A stretch of DNA of 41,825 bases, from positions 1 to 41,825 of the IMG/VR virus record IMGVR_UViG_3300019768_000010. The stretch is one strand, 5' to 3'. Source of the DNA: a virus. A program made the translations under genes and the position numbers. This document shows, one piece after another, positions 38,314 to 41,825 of the stretch. Within the stretch, counting starts at the first letter, position 1. Each line of letters starts with the position of its first letter. The notes beneath the pieces are model-generated. The model searched no databases. It worked only from the letters and a program-made list of their open reading frames with translations, and was not told where the DNA came from.

Positions 38314-38363
38314 TTTTTGTGTACATGTAAATCGTTTTTTTTCCATTTACATGTACACAAAAA
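38314..38363. repeat. Perfect 19-bp inverted repeat
   Basis: TTTTTGTGTACATGTAAAT (38314-38332) is exactly reverse-complementary to 38345-38363, with a 12-base pyrimidine-rich loop. Each arm also contains TGTACA, itself a palindrome. It lacks a GC-rich stem, so it looks like a cruciform or protein-binding site rather than a terminator. Confidence 0.9.
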
Positions 38364-38374
38364 TGTCGACATTT
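38361..38374. repeat. 14-bp perfect palindrome
   Basis: AAATGTCGACATTT, touching the right arm of the larger inverted repeat and centred on a SalI-type GTCGAC. It is a likely dimeric protein binding site. Confidence 0.75.
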
Positions 38375-38476
38375 CAAAAACGCTTTAATCACAATAACTT
38401 ACAAGATAATTTTTGCGAAAAAAAGAAATTTGCTAGAACAACGTTTTATTATGAAACCAATGAAAAACTCCTACCC

Positions 38477-38504
38477 TTGACAAAACCAAAAAATTTATTA
38501 TATT
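38477..38504 (+). promoter_or_regulatory. Rightward promoter towards the iterons
   Basis: TTGACA (38477-38482), 16-bp spacer, TATATT (38499-38504). It is flanked by CCTTGA and TCAAGG arms. No convincing gene lies just downstream; the transcript would cross the iteron array, as an origin primer or small RNA might. Confidence 0.6.
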
Positions 38505-38619
38505 CAAGGTATCGCCTGCTGAGAGAGATATGTTTCAAAAAAACTGTTTACTCTCTTAAAATTATCTGCTACAATTTGCTTTGCCCGCCGAGAGAAAAAC
38601 CCCTTTGAAAACATTCAGA

Positions 38620-38676
38620 CTATCGGCTAGCCATCGCCACAGTATCGGCGAACTATCGGCTGGACTATCGGCTAGG
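38620..38676. repeat. Iteron-like array of five 11-12 bp repeats
   Basis: Consensus CTATCGGCTAG. The TATCGG core starts at 38621, 38643, 38654 and 38666, with a degenerate copy (CATCGC) at 38632, so spacing is 11, 11, 11 and 12 bp, one helical turn. The array is GC-rich against very AT-rich flanks and is bordered by CCGAGAGA elements near 38588 and 38681. Confidence 0.85.
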
Positions 38677-38919
38677 CTTCCCGAGAGAGATAGATATATA
38701 CAGAGAAACAGACGATTATATTTTTTTCTATGCGAAAGTATATAGATACACGTATATTCATACATAATAACACATGTAATATTTTTATTTTTTTTGTTCA
38801 ATCCAATTGCATTATAGACTATATTAAATTTGTCGATTCTTTTCGGAGGTGGAGGCTTGTTTTTATGGTTCAGCTCAGAGGTGTATTACAGGGCGTAAGG
38901 ATTGCATAATATCAGGCGT

Positions 38920-38942
38920 AAAAAAACCAGCGTTTAAACTGG
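38920..38942 (-). terminator. Leftward terminator after 38974 gene
   Basis: On the minus strand CCAGT and GCTGG (38942-38938 with 38931-38927) form a 5-bp stem including one wobble pair with a 6-base loop, followed by seven T. It lies 32 bases beyond the stop of the 38974-39180 gene. Confidence 0.6.
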
Positions 38943-38973
38943 GCTGCGTGCATAGTATTTTATGTGGTACAAC

Positions 38974-39180
38974 TTATTTAAATAATCTCTTTGCTATTTT
39001 TCCTTTTGTTCGGCTTTCTGCGTCTTTTTCGACTGCGTCTATTATATTTTGTAGTTCGTCAATGCCAGCCTGTGAGCTAAATAATGGATTGCTTTCATCT
39101 GGTAGGTATGGCATAGCACCACCATGCTTATTATCAACTTGTATACTTCCCTTGTGGTATGTTATCTTGTAATTGCTCAT
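38974..39180 (-). CDS. Small monocistronic hypothetical protein
   Basis: A 68-residue protein with a very strong ribosome site (AAGGAGG). It starts with two strands (NYKITYHKGSIQVDN), then a loop with PYLPDESNPLF and a basic helix at the end (DELQNIIDAVEKDAESRTKG). It has its own promoter (39214-39241) and terminator (38920-38942), so it is expressed alone next to the origin-like region. It could bind DNA or regulate replication, which is only positional. Confidence 0.7.
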   Translation of the reverse strand: MSNYKITYHKGSIQVDNKHGGAMPYLPDESNPLFSSQAGIDELQNIIDAVEKDAESRTKGKIAKRLFK

Positions 39181-39213
39181 TTCAAAGCCTCCTTTTTATT
39201 ACTTCTATTATCA

Positions 39214-39241
39214 ATAATGCCATAGTAAACCCAAATGTAAA
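39214..39241 (-). promoter_or_regulatory. Promoter for the 38974 gene
   Basis: On the minus strand: TTTACA (39241-39236), 16-bp spacer, CATTAT (39219-39214) with extended -10 TGG. It resembles the promoter at 37928-37955 in spacing and in its TGG context. Confidence 0.55.
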
Positions 39242-39254
39242 TATATTTTTAAAC

Positions 39255-39282
39255 AAAAAAAACCGACTCTTCTAAAAGTCGG
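39255..39282 (-). terminator. Leftward terminator after 39316 gene
   Basis: On the minus strand CCGACT and AGTCGG (39282-39277 with 39268-39263) form a 6-bp stem with an 8-base loop, followed by eight T. It closes the unit that begins near 41359. Confidence 0.85.
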
Positions 39283-39315
39283 CTAATGTGTCATAAAAAA
39301 AACACTAATAATAAT

Positions 39316-39624
39316 CTAATAATCTAAATGCTCGCCATTCCCCTTACACTCTTTACATATAACCTCTCTTATTTTAAACCTTTTGACACTAGTGCGAAGA
39401 TGTATAAAATCACAATCGCTAAGCTTGTGACTATTGCCGCAATAATCGCAAAAAAACATTTCATCATCTTTTTTAAGCTTAGTACTTAACGGCAAACCGT
39501 TTTTCTTGCAAAACTCGCAAAAAGCCTCAACCGTTGTTTCTGAATTATAAACAATAATCACCTGGTTATCTTCAACAAAAGAATCTATATCGTTTATTAG
39601 TCTGTCAATTTCTTTAAATTTCAT
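39316..39624 (-). CDS. Small protein with two zinc-ribbon-like sites
   Basis: A 102-residue protein starting at ATG 39624 behind AAGGTGG; the GTG at 39633 is less likely. Three CxxC-type pairs are visible (FCEFCKKNG, FFCDYCGNSHKLSDC, ICKECKGNG) with a helical N-terminus (FKEIDRLINDIDSFVED). It is the last gene of the 41359 unit. Probably metal-binding and possibly nucleic-acid-binding; family not recognised. Confidence 0.7.
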   Translation of the reverse strand: MKFKEIDRLINDIDSFVEDNQVIIVYNSETTVEAFCEFCKKNGLPLSTKLKKDDEMFFCDYCGNSHKLSDCDFIHLRTSVKRFKIREVICKECKGNGEHLDY

Positions 39625-39637
39625 GTTATCCACCTTT

Positions 39638-39661
39638 TATTTAATTATTTAATTATTTAAT
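39638..39661. repeat. Three tandem copies of an 8-bp AT repeat
   Basis: TATTTAAT repeated three times exactly, in the gap between the small membrane gene and the 39316 gene. It is short enough to be chance in AT-rich DNA. Confidence 0.6.
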
Positions 39662-39675
39662 TTTTTGTTTTTTTG

Positions 39676-39783
39676 TCACTCTTTTCCAAAACTAACTACA
39701 AAATATAAACCGTATAAAATAATACCCGCCCAACCAAGAAAACAGACAGCACCCAAACCAATTAGTAGTTTTAACGGATTCAT
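39676..39783 (-). CDS. 35-residue membrane protein
   Basis: A short frame filling the gap between 39634 and 39785. It starts 2 bases after the upstream stop behind a strong GGAGGTG ribosome site. The peptide is nearly all one membrane helix (residues 5-30, KLLIGLGAVCFLGWAGIILY and onward) with a charged end (GKE). Very small phage membrane peptides often interfere with host envelope functions, but the role here is unknown. Confidence 0.7.
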   Translation of the reverse strand: MNPLKLLIGLGAVCFLGWAGIILYGLYFVVSFGKE

Positions 39784-39785
39784 AA

Positions 39786-40334
39786 CTACACCTCCATTTC
39801 AGGACTATATATATTATCTTCTACAAAAAAAGGATAATCTTCGTTAAGAAAGTTTATTATAACTGTTAACAAAGTCTCGATTAATAAATCCCTGTGCTTT
39901 CTCTTGTAAAAATCACTTGCTTTAAAAAAAGGTCTAAAACCACTAGAGGCGGCTGTGCGGTCTTTTATATGTTCTTTTACCTTGTTTTCTAAACTCTCAA
40001 ATCTAATATACTCAAATAGCTTTAAGCAGTCTTTTCTTGTTATTTCTACAAAAATAACATCTGTTCCAAAATTATAAAAACGTGGGCTAATAAGCTCTTT
40101 ATATTTTATACCTGTTTCTAACTCGTCATTAAGCTTGTCTATGTATTCCTTGGAATACAATTCATGCACAACACCCCATTTATTATAACTGTATAAGTCG
40201 TCTGCGTGTTCCTCTTTGAGTTCGCCTGTGTCCTCATTATCCCAGTTATTACTGGATATAACCGCCTCTTCGCATTTTTCCTCATGTATTGACTCATAAA
40301 AACCACCAAAGTTAACTACAGTTTGGATACTCAT
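39786..40334 (-). CDS. Hypothetical protein (FGGFYESIH type)
   Basis: A 182-residue protein starting QTVVNFGGFYESIHEEKCEEA, an opening I have seen in uncharacterised phage and plasmid proteins. It is acidic, alpha/beta, with a Phe/Tyr-rich centre (RFYNFGTDVIFVEITRKDC) and helical end. Ribosome site AAAGGGG. It follows two other unknown early proteins and may belong to the host takeover set. Confidence 0.68.
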   Translation of the reverse strand: MSIQTVVNFGGFYESIHEEKCEEAVISSNNWDNEDTGELKEEHADDLYSYNKWGVVHELYSKEYIDKLNDELETGIKYKELISPRFYNFGTDVIFVEITRKDCLKLFEYIRFESLENKVKEHIKDRTAASSGFRPFFKASDFYKRKHRDLLIETLLTVIINFLNEDYPFFVEDNIYSPEMEV

Positions 40335-40335
40335 T

Positions 40336-40920
40336 TTATACCCCTTTCGCTTTTATAATAATTTCATTTAATTTATTTAAATAGTTTTTGTGTATTTTTG
40401 TGCAATTTGCTTTAACTTCTACACCGTCACAACATACTAGTTGCTCTGATAAAAAATATAGAAAATTATCAGATATTTTAATATCAAAAAATTCAGCTAG
40501 TAATTTAAAATGTTCACCTTTTAAATATTTTTCTTCTTTTAATGAATAGCACAACTCTGCTATTTTATCTTTTTTCGCTTCGTTTCTCTTTTCCTTTTCA
40601 GCTTGTTTTTTAGCTTGTTTCTCTTGTCTTTGCTCTTGGCTTTTTTTCTTTATTTCTTCGTTGTTAAAACCAGTGTCATATTTTTTTAATATCTTTTTTA
40701 AAGCCGTTTCAATATGACTATCAAGCAAATTTTCATCTTTAATCATTGCTCTGATGTCATTATCAATGCTATTATGAAACACAAACCAGATAAAACTGGT
40801 ATATTGACAGTTAACAAAAGAAATATTGTTACGATTTTCTTCAAAACTAATTAAACAAGCCTTTTCATATTCGTTTATTTTGTTTTCTATTTTTGTATAA
40901 AGCTCTTTTGATATTTTCAT
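40336..40920 (-). CDS. Hypothetical protein with charged coiled coil
   Basis: A 194-residue protein. Residues about 95-120 form a highly charged single helix (KKSQEQRQEKQAKKQAEKEK), flanked by folded helical parts: an N-terminal one with an aromatic FIWFVFHNS stretch and a C-terminal one with LVCCDGVEVKANC. Ribosome site AAGGGG. Together with its neighbours it forms the earliest leftward unit. No function can be read. Confidence 0.68.
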   Translation of the reverse strand: MKISKELYTKIENKINEYEKACLISFEENRNNISFVNCQYTSFIWFVFHNSIDNDIRAMIKDENLLDSHIETALKKILKKYDTGFNNEEIKKKSQEQRQEKQAKKQAEKEKRNEAKKDKIAELCYSLKEEKYLKGEHFKLLAEFFDIKISDNFLYFLSEQLVCCDGVEVKANCTKIHKNYLNKLNEIIIKAKGV

Positions 40921-40930
40921 TTTACACCCC

Positions 40931-41359
40931 TTAAACTTCGTCTTCGTCTAACTCTTCTAAGCCTTCAACGATAGAATTAATCATATGTATTTTTAATTCA
41001 TTTGTAGCATGTACTAAACAAGCAAATAAATCAGACGAACCTTGTGAGATAGCTTCGTTGATTCGGTATAATGCGTCTGGGCAATCTTTTAAAAAATCGT
41101 TTATTTCACTGTTATAAACGTGTTGTTCTGTAAAAGACAAAACACAATGAATATCGTCTTTAATATCAACATCGTATGCACGAGCTTCGACAAGGGCATT
41201 AATACAGTCAACTATCATGCTATAATAAAAATCGTTTGGTAGTATGTTTCCGCTATTATGACAAGCTTTCACAATGTTACAATATTTATCATTAGTTAAG
41301 CACCATTTATCGTTTTTTACTTCAAATGCTTTTTTAAAATCTTCTAACTGTTTTCTCAT
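40931..41359 (-). CDS. First gene of rightmost early unit, hypothetical
   Basis: A 142-residue helical acidic protein starting at ATG 41359 behind AAAGGGG; the frame from 41425 cannot be used because the promoter -10 box overlaps it. Cys/His residues are scattered (CLTNDKYCNIVKACHNSG) without a clear zinc pattern. The C-terminus is strongly acidic (EGLEELDEDEV), suggesting DNA mimicry or a host-protein binding role (inference). First gene after a consensus promoter. Confidence 0.7.
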   Translation of the reverse strand: MRKQLEDFKKAFEVKNDKWCLTNDKYCNIVKACHNSGNILPNDFYYSMIVDCINALVEARAYDVDIKDDIHCVLSFTEQHVYNSEINDFLKDCPDALYRINEAISQGSSDLFACLVHATNELKIHMINSIVEGLEELDEDEV

Positions 41360-41396
41360 GTTTAGCCCCTTTGTTCTTCGTTCTTGATCGTAATTA

Positions 41397-41425
41397 ACTA
41401 TAACCTTTATAATTATCTTTGTCAA
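41397..41425 (-). promoter_or_regulatory. Consensus leftward early promoter
   Basis: On the minus strand: TTGACA (41425-41420), 17-bp spacer, TATAGT (41402-41397). It is the strongest promoter of the window by consensus. The stretch 41379-41404 is nearly identical to 23839-23864 downstream of the beta-helix promoter. Confidence 0.85.
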
Positions 41426-41825
41426 ACTTTTTTATCGATTTATTTAAAAAACATTTGCTCCAATAATAGAAACTCTATGAAATCCCATAAGAACATCTTT
41501 TGGACGATCAGTATACAATAAGCAACCAACCATAATAAATCGCATATATAATAAGGAATAATAATAGCACAAACCATGCCAAACACTCAACCGCACACCT
41601 ACTCATTAGTGCCAACGCCTCCACCTAACCTAATACCTTTCTTGATATATAATTATATTCAAATATAAACACATATTAATATATAAATAATCATCTATTC
41701 ATACATTCTAATAATTATATATATGCATATTCAAATATTTATATATTTATATATATGTATATTAATTAATCTGAATATTCATACATAGGGATACCTGAAT
41801 ACCTATGAAGTTAAGTTTTACTAAA
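41426..41825. other. AT-rich right-end region without genes
   Basis: About 400 bases with no convincing ORF. The first part is mixed; from about 41640 it is almost pure A/T with repeated ATATAT and TATTCATACAT motifs (41696 and 41776). Near the end CATAGG (41784-41789) pairs with CCTATG (41802-41807). I see no promoter of consensus quality other than the one at its left border. It may be the junction to the first gene if the genome is circular or permuted. Confidence 0.5.

Larger units (their letters stand above)
37898..38973. other. Non-coding origin/control region
   Basis: About 1.1 kb without a convincing gene, very AT-rich except for the iteron patch. From left to right: leftward promoter (37928-37955), 15-bp direct repeats (38011-38048), a long A/T tract, a perfect inverted repeat (38314-38363), a 14-bp palindrome (38361-38374), a rightward promoter (38477-38504), GAGAGAGATA repeats (38521 and about 38684), iteron-like repeats (38620-38676) and a leftward terminator (38920-38942). 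Repeats plus AT-rich DNA between divergent modules is the usual picture of a phage replication origin or master control region. Confidence 0.6.

Noticed and set aside
38351-38608. Plus-strand ORF of 85 residues in the origin-like region
   Set aside because: It begins inside the inverted repeat without a ribosome site, has a low-complexity basic composition, and crosses the rightward promoter; most likely chance.
38849-39172. Plus-strand ORF of 107 residues, and a 14-residue ORF at 38864
   Set aside because: A GGAGGTGGAGG sequence precedes them, but the longer frame is mostly the complement of the minus-strand 38974-39180 gene, which has better signals; the short peptide has no support beyond the ribosome site.

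Overview
The window reads as most or all of one tailed-phage genome (siphovirus architecture, HK97-type head), AT-rich, with bacterial sigma70-like promoters and strong AAGGAGG-type ribosome binding sites. The host cannot be named from the sequence. A bare M15 peptidase endolysin without a wall-binding domain and a tiny lipoprotein with a lipobox lean towards a Gram-negative host (inference). I recognise no integrase, excisionase or CI-like repressor, so lysogeny is not supported.

Positions 1-19340 are almost entirely plus strand and form the late block. In order: small and large terminase, portal, ClpP-like prohead protease, HK97-family major capsid protein, a probable head decoration protein, connector and adaptor proteins, gp10-like and DUF3168 tail completion proteins, tail tube, the G and G-T tail chaperones (with a visible -1 frameshift site), a 1216-residue tape measure, a distal tail protein, a lectin-like tail fibre with small accessory proteins, and a lysis cassette ending at a strong terminator (19316-19338). 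Two oddities break the pattern: a degenerate tRNA-like element between the terminase genes, and one minus-strand structural-looking gene (3204-4085) with its own promoter between terL and portal.

Positions 19342-41425 are minus strand and form early and middle units, transcribed leftward from at least four good promoters (about 41410, 37940, 34015 and 23870). The 41359-39316 unit holds unknown small proteins. The 37897-34820 unit holds a C5-cytosine methyltransferase, a Ref/HNH-like nuclease, a PD-(D/E)XK nuclease and small zinc or membrane proteins. The 33966-23895 unit is the DNA metabolism core: a multi-zinc-ribbon protein, a DinG/XPD-like FeS helicase, a DUF3310 fusion, a Cas4/RecB-like FeS nuclease, a Sak4-like ATPase, an acidic-tailed SSB-like protein, an ERCC4 nuclease, a DEDDh exonuclease, a MazG-like pyrophosphohydrolase and a ThyX-like protein. 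The 23827-19342 unit starts with two tandem hexapeptide beta-helix paralogues and continues with many small proteins, including YopX.

About 1.1 kb without convincing genes (37898-38973) carries a 15-bp direct repeat pair, a perfect 19-bp inverted repeat, a 14-bp palindrome, a plus-strand promoter and five helically phased 11-12 bp iteron-like repeats. It is the best candidate for the replication origin or main control region. Several genes too short for a 60-codon cutoff fill apparent gaps: a lipoprotein, two single-pass membrane proteins, a zinc protein of the LGFHKW type, a coiled-coil protein and a 36-residue overlapping ORF. No single locus is proved to be a new system. The origin-like region, the tandem beta-helix pair, the multi-zinc-ribbon protein and the 26-nt element shared by two early promoters are the best leads.
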